This document shows positions 1-10,562 of a stretch of DNA of 64,000 nucleotides, piece after piece (within the stretch, counting starts at the first letter, position 1; each line of letters begins with the position of its first letter). A program made the translations under genes and the position numbers. Source of the stretch: Salisapilia sapeloensis (Eukaryota > Oomycota > Peronosporomycetes > Peronosporales > Salisapiliaceae); contig JAADVB010000043.1 of the NCBI GenBank assembly GCA_023334545.1, positions 1 through 64,000 of the forward strand, in the 5' to 3' direction. The notes under the pieces are model-generated. The model did not search any database, was not told the DNA's origin, and worked only from the letters and a program-made list of their open reading frames with translations.

Positions 1-477
1 ACTACCTACTCCGGCAGACGACTCGGATCGATCTGAAGCTCCACTATGATACGACGGTTGCAAACTAAAAAGGTATGGTACAGCAGCGCGCGCCCGCGCC
101 CGCGCTCAAGGAAGAAGCAGCTCCAAAGACTCTTGCATCGTTGGATAGTTAAGCAAGTCTGATTTGTGATGAGTCATCTTGAATTCGTCGAGAGTTGCAC
201 AACCGAGTTGAGGTTTGGATACTTCAGTTTGTGTGTGTACTGCGCTTTGCGTGAAGTATGGCAGCGTATCCGTTGGGCGAGATTTTGCTAGCAAGGTTTA
301 CGTCAAGCTGAAAAGCCTTGCAACTTTGTACACACACGACAACTCGAGAGTTGTCACTTCGGCACTACTTGCAGCTGCTAAGTTGTAGATCTTGATCATA
401 CAACCGAAGGCAAAATTATGAGCGTATGCTGCATCACAGTAGATCGAACCGTCTATAATGCATGGCAATTCCTTTTA
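1..477. other. Intergenic / edge sequence without a supported gene
   Basis: No coding frame here is convincing. There is a CG-alternating stretch near 88-105. A short open frame on the minus strand (about 106-294, 62 codons) lacks an ATG start and shows no family motif; it could be the tail of an exon but nothing supports this. The left edge may hold the 5' flank of a gene outside the window. Confidence 0.4.
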
Positions 478-978
478 TCACTTAATAAGCAAACGTTTTC
501 GCAACATAACTGGCAATGAGCTCAGGGACATTGCAAAAGCTTTCCTGGCTTCTATACAAGATATTGCATATATATCGTAGCTCAAATTGCCCTCTTCATC
601 TAAAGTGTTACCACCTGAAGCAAGATCATTGCTGCTTCCACCATAACGATAGATCTGAAAGAAAATGTTGAGGTAAAGTCAGCATACACTAGAGTCGTGT
701 TCGTTCAGATAACCGGGTACTATGAAAAGAAGCATGGATGGATTGTAATAGAAATCAATGCCCAAGTCTTTGATGGTTCGTCTTACTCTTATGCCACTAT
801 CCACCTTTCCATTGCTATTCACATATATCATTCGCTCCTCTATCATGCTTCGGAGTGCAATAGTGTCGAGAGTATCGTGGTTTACGGCCAAATGACCTTC
901 GGGTTGAAGTTGCATTCGATTTACTTGCGATGTTGAGCTCTTCGCCAATTCACTAGGACGGAGTACAGTGTGAGTCAA
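478..978 (-). CDS. Possible two-exon coding segment, unknown product, 5' end not found
   Basis: On the minus strand an open frame covers about 978-721. It continues in frame into 654-478 if the 66-nt interval 720-655 is removed; that interval starts GTACCC, has a TGCTGAC branch-like site and ends TTTCTTTCAG. The joined frame gives about 144 residues and a stop at 478-480. No ATG was found upstream: the frame is closed by a TAG just before 978, so the first exon or the signal/start region is missing or lies beyond another intron. Near the N-terminus there is an ALR..EER-like string that loosely recalls an oomycete host-targeting (RXLR/EER) region, but no signal peptide was seen. It could be a decayed gene. 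The plus strand has a competing open frame from about 970 on. Confidence 0.3.
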
Positions 979-2387
979 AAGTGTCTTCTAATTATTTTAT
1001 CTATCACTGTATTATGCCTGCTCCGAAATAATAGCGAAGATCTCAATAGCGCAAGTAGAGCGAAGAGCTCACCGAGTCTTTCGCGCGCTTTTTCAAATGT
1101 GCACATTTCGAGCACCAGGCGTGATTTGAAGTCTTCTCGAAGATGGTTTCCTCACAATTACATCCAAGACGAAGACAGAGGTAGACCAAGAACGAGTAAG
1201 GCCGAGTTCATTGAGAGTACAGTCGAGGATGATGCGAGGCAAATTATGCGATATGAAAATGAGCACGTGCGAACTGTAACAGGTATTAAACCTTGGTGAT
1301 CCCACTTTTCCTAATTGACGAAAGAGGTAGGTTATATCGAGCAGGTATTCCGATTCAGGGCTAGTTTCTTCCGAAGCCGTCATCTACCTGTCGCAAATTC
1401 CATACAGATCATGCTATAGCGAGTATGACAATGGAAGCCTCAATTTAAACAAAGGATGAAGCTCTAGAGGCAAGTTGAACCAAGAATCTAGAGCAGCATC
1501 TCAATTATCACCATTGGTCACTTGCTTTATATCCTAAATATGGTGGGAAAAGTTATATTGAAGTGTCTCGTTAGATTTCAATGACAAATGGCAAAGCAAA
1601 TCGGCTATTCTCAACGAACGCGGTATTGACTGAGTCGATTATCATGAATAGAATTACTAAATGCGAATCCCAATTTTGCCGAATCGAAACTCTACGCGAA
1701 CACGGCCTAGGTGTATTGTAAATAAACGCGTGGACATCTAATCTAGAACTTTTAAATGATACTAATATGTTAATCCTGCCGAAGAGGATTGCCTGGATAC
1801 TTTATTCCTTGATTCGTACGAGATAACGTTAGTGAAATGGGACGAAATTGGCAAATGATTCTTGGCATGCTAATAACGAGTAGATCGATAGTTTTCTAAG
1901 ATGGCAATTTTAATGCAGCAAGATCGCGGGATACTTTGTGCTGGAGGCGAGCAGCGGTGGCTATCAAGTACTTGCTTTAGTCATTACAGACCGAAATTAC
2001 TCTTTACACTTTCTTCCCACAGACAGATCTAGAAATCCAACCGTTTAAAAGGAAAACTTCCTCGAAGTTAGCCGAAGCTTTTTGAGCTTACAATGAACAA
2101 TTGCCAAGTCATGTCATCTACTTCAATACATCACCACTATCCACTCAGACCATGCGAGCTCCCAGTAGATGCATCAATGCTTGTGTAACGAAAATATTTG
2201 TATAAACTTTCAATAACCTACATGAAGAGCACATACCTCTTGACTATGTCGCATTCACTATCTATACCTTGTCACGCTCGCATCTTATTCACGAACCTGC
2301 ACGCATCTGCGTACGGCGAAAACCTGGGATTCACTGAGCTTTGTCTGCGATCTTCTATTTTGCAGCATTAAACACCTTGCAAACATC
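979..2387. other. Gene-poor stretch upstream of the Sfi1-like gene
   Basis: Mostly AT-rich non-coding sequence. The plus strand has an open frame at about 970-1299 that begins with GTG, not ATG. Its product is rich in Ser, Arg, Asp and Glu after a hydrophobic start, and a possible intron (GTATTA at about 1281 to AG before 1324) would extend it by a few codons. No start codon supports it, so it is not called as a gene. From 1400 to 2387 nothing was recognised; the last 100 nt are probably the promoter and 5' UTR of the gene at 2388. Confidence 0.4.
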
Positions 2388-5300
2388 ATGGAAGACTCGA
2401 AGAGACGTTGGTGCTTCGCGGCAGCGTATCATTCGAGGCTACTTCAGCTACGTACACTAAGGTCTATGCAAACTGCAGTGCGAATGGAGCGTAAGAAGCG
2501 TCGTCGACGCGCTCTCGCGGCTAATTTATATCGTTATTCTCTCGGCTTAAAGATCCTAAAGGGATGGAGAGCTCAAACACTGCGCCTTCGAGCACGTAGA
2601 CAAGTAGAGAATTGATCCTAAGGATTGAGGCGCAGTTGAATGACTCATGGATATTGACATTGTAGGTACTTGCAACTGCTTCGCGCATCGGTGGCCGCTT
2701 TCGAATGCGTCTGACTTTCCAGAGATGGCGATTGTACGCTGATAAATGCCATCGCACTCCTCAGTGTCACAGTTCTCACAAGATACATGCATTGTCCGAC
2801 TTCAGTGAGCCTGTTCTCATGCCTACAATACCAGAAGGCCAGCTTATCCAGCCGAAAATGAAGCTAGTATTGACAGCGATATCCAGATATCATCTCCGCA
2901 AAGGATTTAGCAAATGGAAGTACTTGGTCGACAGCCTCCGGACAGCATTGTCACCTAGTAAACCGTACTTATGCCGACAGCTCGCTCGCTTTCAATGCCG
3001 TCAAGCCCTTTATAGATGGCATCGTTCCCTCACTCGATCGAAAGAGCGATCAGTACTTCGACTTCGAGCCTACTTCTTTCTATATTACCATTTGATGAAA
3101 ACTTCCCTCCAACGCCTTCGAGCTTATGCTCGTAAACGTAAGCAGTATGAAGCCGTGCGTAGGAATGTAAAACATAGGCTTGAACGAAAACTGTTGTGGG
3201 AAGCCATGTACAAGTGGAGTGGTCAACGATCCACTCGGAGAGCATTAATGGGATGGCATGACGTTGCTGCCGCAAGAAGACAGCAACGCTTTTTACTTCA
3301 ATCTAAAGCGAATGCCTTAGCACAAAGGTATGAAGGCCGACTACAGCGGCAAGTGTTCCAGTTGTGGAGGTCTTTATTTGAAGAGCGAGGGAAAGGAAGG
3401 ACTTTGCGTCAAGCATTAGAAAAACATTTCGTACTAAAGATGCTGCAACTTGGCTGGAGACAATGGTTAATACTCGTATCTAAGATGAAGCACTTAGAGG
3501 AGTTTCAGACCAAGAGAAGAGCAAAGGTGATGCAACAGATATGGGATGTATGGAAAGCACGGACGAAAGAGAAGACTTTAAAAGAGCTCAATCGCAGGAG
3601 AGCAGTTCGTCATCGATATCTAGGTCTACTAAGAGCAGGTTTTGAAAAGTTAAGAGCTAGATTGGAGCGCAGACAAACTCTTTCTCAGAAGGTTGTGGAG
3701 CTGGAACAGAAAACGGCTAGAAAGCAGAAAGCGGAATCATTCCGAGCTATGGTTATGTACGTCAATCGAAAGCGGGAGATAAAAGTTCATGTTGCTCTTG
3801 CTGATCATCATTATCGTATCAACGTCCTACGACGGACTTTTGTCCATAAACTGCAGACATATACACATAACCGTTTTAGACGTCGAGAGAAGATGCAGCA
3901 AGCGATCGAGCATTGCCATCAAAAGAAAATATCTACTACATTTTCCCACTGGAAAACTTTTCTGTACGGTGAACAGCTGAGATCGAGCCACCTCAAGTCT
4001 TTATACCTGTCAATGAAAGCAGAGAAAGATCGAGCAATGTGCCAGCGTGTTTGGAACAATTGGATGGAGTACGACCAAACGAAGCGAGTGAATCGGATTG
4101 TTAATGCAGAAATGCGAGGACGATGGCAAAGGCTCGTTTTAAAGCGTACGTGGGGCCAATGGCAGAGTGGCATATCGGCTATCCGATGTGAGTATGCTGC
4201 CTCTGAAAGAGCAAAACGCCATGCTGCTCTAATACTAAAGAAACGTATGCTCCAGTGGTGGCATGAACGCATCGTGGATAGGAAAACGTATCGTGAACAG
4301 AATCGAAGAGCGCTTGTGCAATGGAAAGTAGCGAAGCAGCGTCCGTGCTTTGAGGTGCTAAGAAAGTATGTTGATAAGAAGAAGATGGATCGAGATCGAC
4401 TGCACGAAGCATTGGAAATGCGGCACGAATGGCTTGTTCGAAATGGGTTGCGACATTGGATGACCGGGGCTCTGCATGTACGCTTCGAGCGAGATAAAAA
4501 GATAAGTGAAGGACAGGCAGTACGTACGGCGCAAGTTTGGCGACGTGTGGCAAAGGTTGCAAGACATTGGCGAGCACTTACCTTACGGCGGATGCAGTCT
4601 ACTAGAAATAACAGAGCATACGCACCGCAAGGGACGCATGGTATATATACTAGGCAGCGGGGTCTTGATTCTTTGACATCTCTGCAAGAAACGTTGTTTG
4701 ATCCTACCTCCGTAACTCGAACATTAGGGAGTAGAAGAACAGCAATGCCTCGCACATATGCCAATGATCATGGCGATGGCAATGGTCTTTCATATACGAT
4801 TCACGAGAAAGAAGCATCTATGTATTCTGACTACAAAAGTCCTAGTGGACTGTCGGCGTTTGTCATGTTGCCTCGAACACGCCCACAACCTCGAAAGCCT
4901 GTCGAGTTGCTTGTAAACAACTGGAATGGAAATGATGAAGCAGCTACTTGTCGTCAGAATGCTTCTTATGAGAAGCAGGAGCAGGAAAATGTTGGTGTGA
5001 ATCGAAGAATGAAAGAGCTGAATGACAAGTACGGCTTCCGATTCCAGCCAACGACGACTGCCACTTGTCCTATTGCCACTTCTGCATCTCCAAGAGACCT
5101 AAACAATGAAAATGATGATCAAAGTACAAGGAAGACTCAACCGTATCATCTCTCAACCGTCACGAGAACTGCATCAAGCGATCCAATGTCGCTGCAACTG
5201 GAGAAACTCGAGGACGAGCTGAGTTACTGGCGATCAAGAAAGCTGGAACGAAAGGAGTTAGCCTCATCTATCTCCGATCTTCGTCAACGGGTCCAAACTC

Positions 5301-5551
5301 CTTCTCACGAGTAAGTTAGAATGTTTCTTCTATCCAATACAGTATATCTTATTCTATCCTGCGTGCATGATCTTGGTCGTATCTGCAGACTCTTAGACCA
5401 CAGCGAGCAGCATGAAGGGTATAAGGAACTGCATCGGATGGAGCAAAGGTTTCGTCAACTTGATACAGAGTGGACGGAATCTATCGATCACATTCAAGAA
5501 CTCGTACATGAAGTCCATAAACTTCGGCAAAGCGTCGGCATAGAATCGTGA
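2388..5551 (+). CDS. Sfi1-like centrin-binding repeat protein
   Basis: Three exons: 2388-2603, 2666-5310 and 5389-5551, about 1007 residues. The introns are GTAGAG..TTGTAG (62 nt) and GTAAGT..CTGCAG (78 nt), and both keep the frame. The protein is very basic. Short helices ending in a Trp box (forms such as FQRWR, FSKWK, LYRWH, FSHWK, LRHWM, ARHWR) recur every 25-45 residues over roughly residues 85-650. This is the hallmark of Sfi1 repeats, which bind centrin on long alpha-helical rods in centrosomes and basal bodies. The C-terminal third is Ser/Thr-rich and ends in a predicted coiled coil. The neighbour ending 17 nt away tail to tail is delta-tubulin, also a centriole protein. Identification rests on the repeat pattern; orthology to yeast Sfi1 is inferred. 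Confidence 0.85.
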
Positions 5552-5568
5552 GCAGTCTAATGAAATAC

Positions 5569-7170
5569 TTATCGAGTGACTTTTGTATATTCAGCTACAA
5601 CTTGGTCCGTAGTATTAAAAGCTTGTTCAAATTCCCCTTTCTCCATGCCGTACTTGTAATACCAATGAAGATACGCATTCGCGTGAAACTGTTGTCGAGC
5701 ACGATCGAGGTAATGCGACATACTTGGCAAGTGATGCCCATTATTAATGCAGAAGGTGATGGAGCTCCCAGCATCAGCGTGGTTCCACATCTTTTTGTCA
5801 GAGGAAGTTGTCGCGAAAGTCGAGTTAGAGGTATTGTTTGCAGTGATAAAATATCGCTTAGATAGCTTTTCAAGCTCACTTTCGCAAGATTGAGGAAATG
5901 TACTAGCATTATGTCGGGTACAGAATCCTCGGATAAAGGCAATGTTAGCAATCGATTTGGAGATTGCACACTTAGCTTTAGGCTCGACAAATGCCTTCGC
6001 AGTCGCACGAGCTAAGGCTGACATTTGGCTCACGTCGTCAGTCTGACTATCACAGCTCGTCGTCGTTTCCACCGGTAACGCGTGATGCATGCGATATCGA
6101 TAAAATAAGTTGTCATGCTTTCTACTTTGTTTCTTGTAGTAGCCCAGAGGTAATGGACAGCTAGCTGCGAGACCTGTTTTAATGTCTAGGTACTTCATGG
6201 ACTGGATAGGACAGGCTGCTTGTACAAACTCTGGCAGGTTGAAAGGTGACATCGTATATTTTTTACCACGACCGATGGTGTAAATGGGCATGACTATCCC
6301 GGCCAAATCTGTCGTCGCGTTAAGGTTCATTTCTTCTAACGTCACTCTTTCAACATCTTGATTGATGTCATCGTTTGTATGGTCAATTTGATTGTCAAAG
6401 GTCGATGGACACTTGGGCTTGGCCATCAACTTTAATCGACGCATTCGTTTCCAGTATTTGACCGAGTGCACGAGGTCATCATTCATTTTAAATACGACGG
6501 CATCAGCAAATTTATGAAGCTTATCAAATGCAAGTACAGAATTGTAACTTTGGAGTGGAGATTGGGCGACGTTACAGGATGGAGCAATTGCGGTAACTAA
6601 GATATTGTGCTTTGGTTCCATGTCGCGAATAGATTCTAGCACTCGAGAACCTACACCTGAGCCAGTACCACCGCCCATGGAGAGTGTAAGAATGGTGCCA
6701 TTGTATCTGTCCAATGTCTCCATTTCTTTCTGAAAGGATTCTTGTATTTCCTCCATCAGCTCTTGATTTTCAACTAGCTTGGGTTTACTTGCCTTATGAA
6801 TAGAGCGATGTGCCTTGACGATCCTTCGAATGTTAGCAACAGATCGCGCTTTGCTCGGCTTTAAGTTTCGAGCCGGCTTCGCCGAAGAGATTGAATCTAT
6901 CTTATATCCCATAGCCCAATTGTTACCTCGGCCAGACTGACTGATGTTCCAGTGAGCAGGTTGGAAATCTGACCGACATCGATGAATCATGCTATGTACC
7001 ACCTTTGGCTCGGTATCCACAAGAATACAGTGTGCTTTCTTATCATGTTGCTCATGAAAGAGAGGTGAGTGCAAGGTTTCCACTGGTTCTAAAGAGCTTA
7101 ACGAGGCTAGACGCCAGAAGGGTTCACACATTTGAATCCCGCCCTGCCCGATATGAACGTACAACGACAT
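5569..7170 (-). CDS. TUBD1: Delta-tubulin
   Basis: Single exon, 533 residues. It starts with the tubulin N-terminal pattern (HIGQGGIQ in place of the usual GQCGNQ). The alpha-T3-type segment LVDTEPKVV and the GNNWAMGY motif are present, and the glycine-rich nucleotide loop GGGTGSGVGSR lies near residue 164. The last 40 residues (YLHWYYKYGMEKGEF, then a DQVVAEY ending) resemble the delta-tubulin C-terminus rather than alpha, beta or gamma. It is longer than typical family members (about 450) because of insertions around residues 100-130 and 250-280. Delta-tubulin is needed for triplet microtubules in centrioles and basal bodies. It is convergent with the Sfi1-like gene and divergent from the Tudor-like gene at 7421. 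Confidence 0.85.
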   Translation of the reverse strand: MSLYVHIGQGGIQMCEPFWRLASLSSLEPVETLHSPLFHEQHDKKAHCILVDTEPKVVHSMIHRCRSDFQPAHWNISQSGRGNNWAMGYKIDSISSAKPARNLKPSKARSVANIRRIVKAHRSIHKASKPKLVENQELMEEIQESFQKEMETLDRYNGTILTLSMGGGTGSGVGSRVLESIRDMEPKHNILVTAIAPSCNVAQSPLQSYNSVLAFDKLHKFADAVVFKMNDDLVHSVKYWKRMRRLKLMAKPKCPSTFDNQIDHTNDDINQDVERVTLEEMNLNATTDLAGIVMPIYTIGRGKKYTMSPFNLPEFVQAACPIQSMKYLDIKTGLAASCPLPLGYYKKQSRKHDNLFYRYRMHHALPVETTTSCDSQTDDVSQMSALARATAKAFVEPKAKCAISKSIANIAFIRGFCTRHNASTFPQSCESELEKLSKRYFITANNTSNSTFATTSSDKKMWNHADAGSSITFCINNGHHLPSMSHYLDRARQQFHANAYLHWYYKYGMEKGEFEQAFNTTDQVVAEYTKVTR

Positions 7171-7420
7171 CTTATAAGCTTAATAAATGCACCAGATAGG
7201 ATTTATACTTCTCTACTAGGTTCATGTACCTAGTCCGTAAGCTGACGACACAGCAGTTTGCAATCGCTGAACGTAGCGAGTAAAGTGCGAGTTGGAACAA
7301 GATAAGGGGAGAGCCGGTCGTGCTGATAGTCGTCCTCAATACCGCTGCAATTTCTAGCAACGGGTGTGAAAGCAAAAGGATCTAAAATTAGACTTAGCAT
7401 TTGCAAAGTCACGAGATGAG
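7171..7420. promoter_or_regulatory. Divergent promoter region (delta-tubulin / Tudor-like gene)
   Basis: A 250-nt gap separates two head-to-head start codons, so both promoters must lie here or run into the neighbouring gene. No TATA box or other specific element was identified with confidence. Confidence 0.4.
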
Positions 7421-10400
7421 ATGCAATCATTCCACAATTCGAGTTTGCTGATGGATATATCAGCAATGGATGGAGAAAACAAGCTAGTAAAATCTCCGGC
7501 GGGGAATAACGAGGTCCTAGAAGTTTCATGTAATCGATCAACTTGCAGTCAAACTCCAGAACACCATGATGCGAAAGAGCAAAAGCTGGATCCTACCATC
7601 CAGAAACGAGATAGTGGTGCCTCAATAATGAGATCACTGTCTTCTAAAAGCGACAGCTTAAAGTATCTGCCGATGACCAATTGGTGGAAGCACAACCTTC
7701 CAGTCTTCGCGAGGCATCGTGGTACCTCATTTTTCTGTTCGGGTCATATAGCTACCTACCTCGGCAATAGTACATTCATGGTTGTATTTGATGACGGTTC
7801 AATCGACTACAGAATACGGCGTGAAGATATTATCATCCGAGAAGTTGCTCCGCTAAACAATGACTCCACTCAGATGGCAGCGAAAGACCCTTGTCCAGAA
7901 GTTGAAAAACCAAAGGATCCGCTTAAAACTATACACAATTTTGTGTCTAACCGCTCTGGAAGTATCAAGTATCTTGAAGTCGGTCCGTCCATCCATCAAA
8001 CGCAACAATCTAGTCGGGGTGTTAGCAGTGTGGCTTGGAAAGATCGGCTACTTGATCTCGAGCCGATAGTGATCGACTTTTCAAAGCATCCGCCACGAGA
8101 GATAAAGCTCAATCTTTATACACATGACTCTGAGCATAAAGAAATTTGGACTGACACTCCATCGTCTGATGAGCTGGCTCAAAATTTGATCTCGGCCGAG
8201 TTAAATATGATGCATCCTTTAGATAATGGAGTACGATACACAGAGGACTCGACACAACTCAGTGACTCAGATGATGACAGTGAAGAGGAGTTTGTGACTC
8301 CATGGCAGCAAATGACACAGACACTTGGGATGGCCAAGTCTCGCACCAGACCCCGGCGCAGCAGCATATCCTCTGTATCACAAGTAGATCGAAATTCTAC
8401 TTCGGTTAAAATGGCGGCAAACTCAACACCAACGAATCCGACAGGCTTTAAAGCATGTTTGATAAATATGTTTCGAAGGGCCAGGTCGTATGGCAAAGTG
8501 ATTCCTGCGATGAACAGTACAACAGGTGACGATTTACTGTTCAAGTCACTTTCGGAATTAGAAAAAGCGCTTTCTTTGCTAAAGCAAGGCCAAGCGCCAC
8601 AGCGTGATGAAAGCTCCCATGCATCGTTTCCGCGGCTCCTTGTGAAGCAGTCGAGTAGTAACGTCGGATCATGTGGAACTGATAGAGTGGTGTTCGACAG
8701 ACCTGAAGATGGATTGCGCGTGTATGGCTCCATCCAGAGTAAATTGTGCAATGGTAATCTTGAAATTGTGACCGAAGGCCAGAATACAGTGCACGTGGAA
8801 GTAGTTCCTGCATCTCGAGTGGAACTTTTACCTTCACTTTCCGAGCTAGAGATGCAAGTAGCGGACCTAAAGCATCGACTGGATGTATTATATACTGGCC
8901 GCAAGGTACAAGTAAGTTTATATCCGGGGAAGAAGTTTACTGGGCAAGGCGTGATCACGATGGAATGCGCGGACAACACGTTTCACGTTCTTATGCATAA
9001 TCGGATTCGACTTGCGAACGTCCCAGCGGATAAACTGATGCCAATAATCGAGAAACGCCGTCGTGCAGAAATCGTTATCACGGACAAGCAATTCATTTGG
9101 TGTTTTAATAAAACCAAGGCATACATAGGCGATCTCGTCTACGTCAAGTGCTATAATGCGGATGACAATTTGGATTGTTTTTATTCGAAACGTCGTGGAT
9201 CGATCATTGGTGGCGATTCTAGCTTTGGAGCGGAGGAGAAAGTGGGCATATTAAACGGTGTCTATTCCAATAATACTGCTGCCGTTGATTTCGCAGATGG
9301 AAGTTCAGGTTACCAGATACCTCCACAATATATTACGAAGAAGAAGCGGCAGCGACCCAATATTGACCTCGATGTCTTGTCGCTTAAGAATGCAGTGTTA
9401 ATGGGTGCTAACCCAGAAACACTCGATGTCGGTTACCAGGTCAAAGCAGACCACCCTATGAAGGGGTCAGTTGAAAGTTGTACGGTTATTAAAAGACATC
9501 CGTCTACAGCGTGTGATCTGCACTTCTCAGACGGTACCATCGCCTTTGAAGTGTTTCCTTCTCAAATGCTGTTAGTTTCTTCATCGAATGCACCTTCTCC
9601 CGCCATCTCGCCACGTTCCAATCGGTCTATGGCTGCATCAGCAGGAAGCGGTAGAAGTGCAAAGCACTTGCGATTATCTTCTGAAATACATTACGATTTT
9701 GCCGTCGGCAAATATGTACTCGGATGGAGCAATCGTTTCGGTAGATACTGCTCTGCAAAAGTCTATGCCAGATCACACAATAAGCCGGCCACAAATATAA
9801 AATATGGTACGTCCATGAACGACATTTCGGAAGCAGACGATTCACTTCCGCTGATGTATACCATCGTCTTTGACTACGGTGAACTACGTGCGAACGTACT
9901 GGAAAGCAATCTTGCACCACTTGACGATGGTGATGCGCTTCACCCAGCAGAGAAGCTGACTAATTTTAGCATCGACACCATCGGCTTTGAACTAGCACCG
10001 TCCAACTTTACCATTGGAGAAGCAGTGATGGCTCGCATGTACAATAGCGGACGATACTTTCATGGCGTCGTTGAGGCGGTGCACTTGTCCGACCGTACTT
10101 GCACCGTGCAATTCGATTCTTCAGCCAAAGATGAGCGGGTTCCTTTCACAAAGATGTTTTCGGTAGACGCACGCAACCTGTACCAGTCCATTAGCGGCAA
10201 ACAGAAGAATCAGTCGGACTCGGCAGACTCGTCCAACAAGAAACGTCGATGGTCAGAGCGGGCCTTCCGTCGCGTTTCGAGCACTTTGACGGATGGATCT
10301 GTGACTGGGACTCGAAGAATGAGGAGATCGAGTAACAATGGTTCTATCAGCAGCATGATCGTCTCAGCAGCTGGATCACTTGCCCGAGCTCGACAACTAG

Positions 10401-10510
10401 TGCATCGGGATGAAGAGCGTGAGCCGAGCAAATGGTCACCTCGGCGTCTCAGCTCTGCGTTCTTTGCAAAGAAGCATGTTGAAAGAGCCCCAGAACGTCC
10501 GGATGCGTAG
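7421..10510 (+). CDS. Large protein with repeated Tudor/SH3-like beta-barrel modules
   Basis: Single exon, 1029 residues. No exact family was recognised. Modules with a shared pattern recur: a basic or aromatic strand, a short turn, a strand ending in V.F.DG, then Y.I....I. Examples are at about residues 95-145, 405-470, 490-540, 565-650, 670-715, 760-850 and 865-915. Strings such as MVVFDDGSIDYRI, VDFADGSSGYQIP and LHFSDGTIAFEV are typical of Tudor, Agenet or SH3-like folds that read modified histone tails or methyl-arginine, or bind tubulin-like tails. A Ser-rich linker and an acidic DSDDDSEEE patch separate the first module from the others. The C-terminus (about 930-1029) is basic and disordered. 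The function is unknown; the Tudor-like assignment is inference from pattern only. Confidence 0.75.
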   Translation: MQSFHNSSLLMDISAMDGENKLVKSPAGNNEVLEVSCNRSTCSQTPEHHDAKEQKLDPTIQKRDSGASIMRSLSSKSDSLKYLPMTNWWKHNLPVFARHRGTSFFCSGHIATYLGNSTFMVVFDDGSIDYRIRREDIIIREVAPLNNDSTQMAAKDPCPEVEKPKDPLKTIHNFVSNRSGSIKYLEVGPSIHQTQQSSRGVSSVAWKDRLLDLEPIVIDFSKHPPREIKLNLYTHDSEHKEIWTDTPSSDELAQNLISAELNMMHPLDNGVRYTEDSTQLSDSDDDSEEEFVTPWQQMTQTLGMAKSRTRPRRSSISSVSQVDRNSTSVKMAANSTPTNPTGFKACLINMFRRARSYGKVIPAMNSTTGDDLLFKSLSELEKALSLLKQGQAPQRDESSHASFPRLLVKQSSSNVGSCGTDRVVFDRPEDGLRVYGSIQSKLCNGNLEIVTEGQNTVHVEVVPASRVELLPSLSELEMQVADLKHRLDVLYTGRKVQVSLYPGKKFTGQGVITMECADNTFHVLMHNRIRLANVPADKLMPIIEKRRRAEIVITDKQFIWCFNKTKAYIGDLVYVKCYNADDNLDCFYSKRRGSIIGGDSSFGAEEKVGILNGVYSNNTAAVDFADGSSGYQIPPQYITKKKRQRPNIDLDVLSLKNAVLMGANPETLDVGYQVKADHPMKGSVESCTVIKRHPSTACDLHFSDGTIAFEVFPSQMLLVSSSNAPSPAISPRSNRSMAASAGSGRSAKHLRLSSEIHYDFAVGKYVLGWSNRFGRYCSAKVYARSHNKPATNIKYGTSMNDISEADDSLPLMYTIVFDYGELRANVLESNLAPLDDGDALHPAEKLTNFSIDTIGFELAPSNFTIGEAVMARMYNSGRYFHGVVEAVHLSDRTCTVQFDSSAKDERVPFTKMFSVDARNLYQSISGKQKNQSDSADSSNKKRRWSERAFRRVSSTLTDGSVTGTRRMRRSSNNGSISSMIVSAAGSLARARQLVHRDEEREPSKWSPRRLSSAFFAKKHVERAPERPDA

Positions 10511-10562
10511 TAAAATAGAGCAAACCTGAAGTGATATCCAAATCGATGCCAATGTATTTTTC

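Noticed and set aside
3919..4764. A 281-codon open frame on the minus strand inside the Sfi1-like gene
   Set aside because: It is the mirror of a strongly repetitive coding frame on the plus strand; its own product is Cys/Arg/Ser-rich with no motif and no proper flanking signals.
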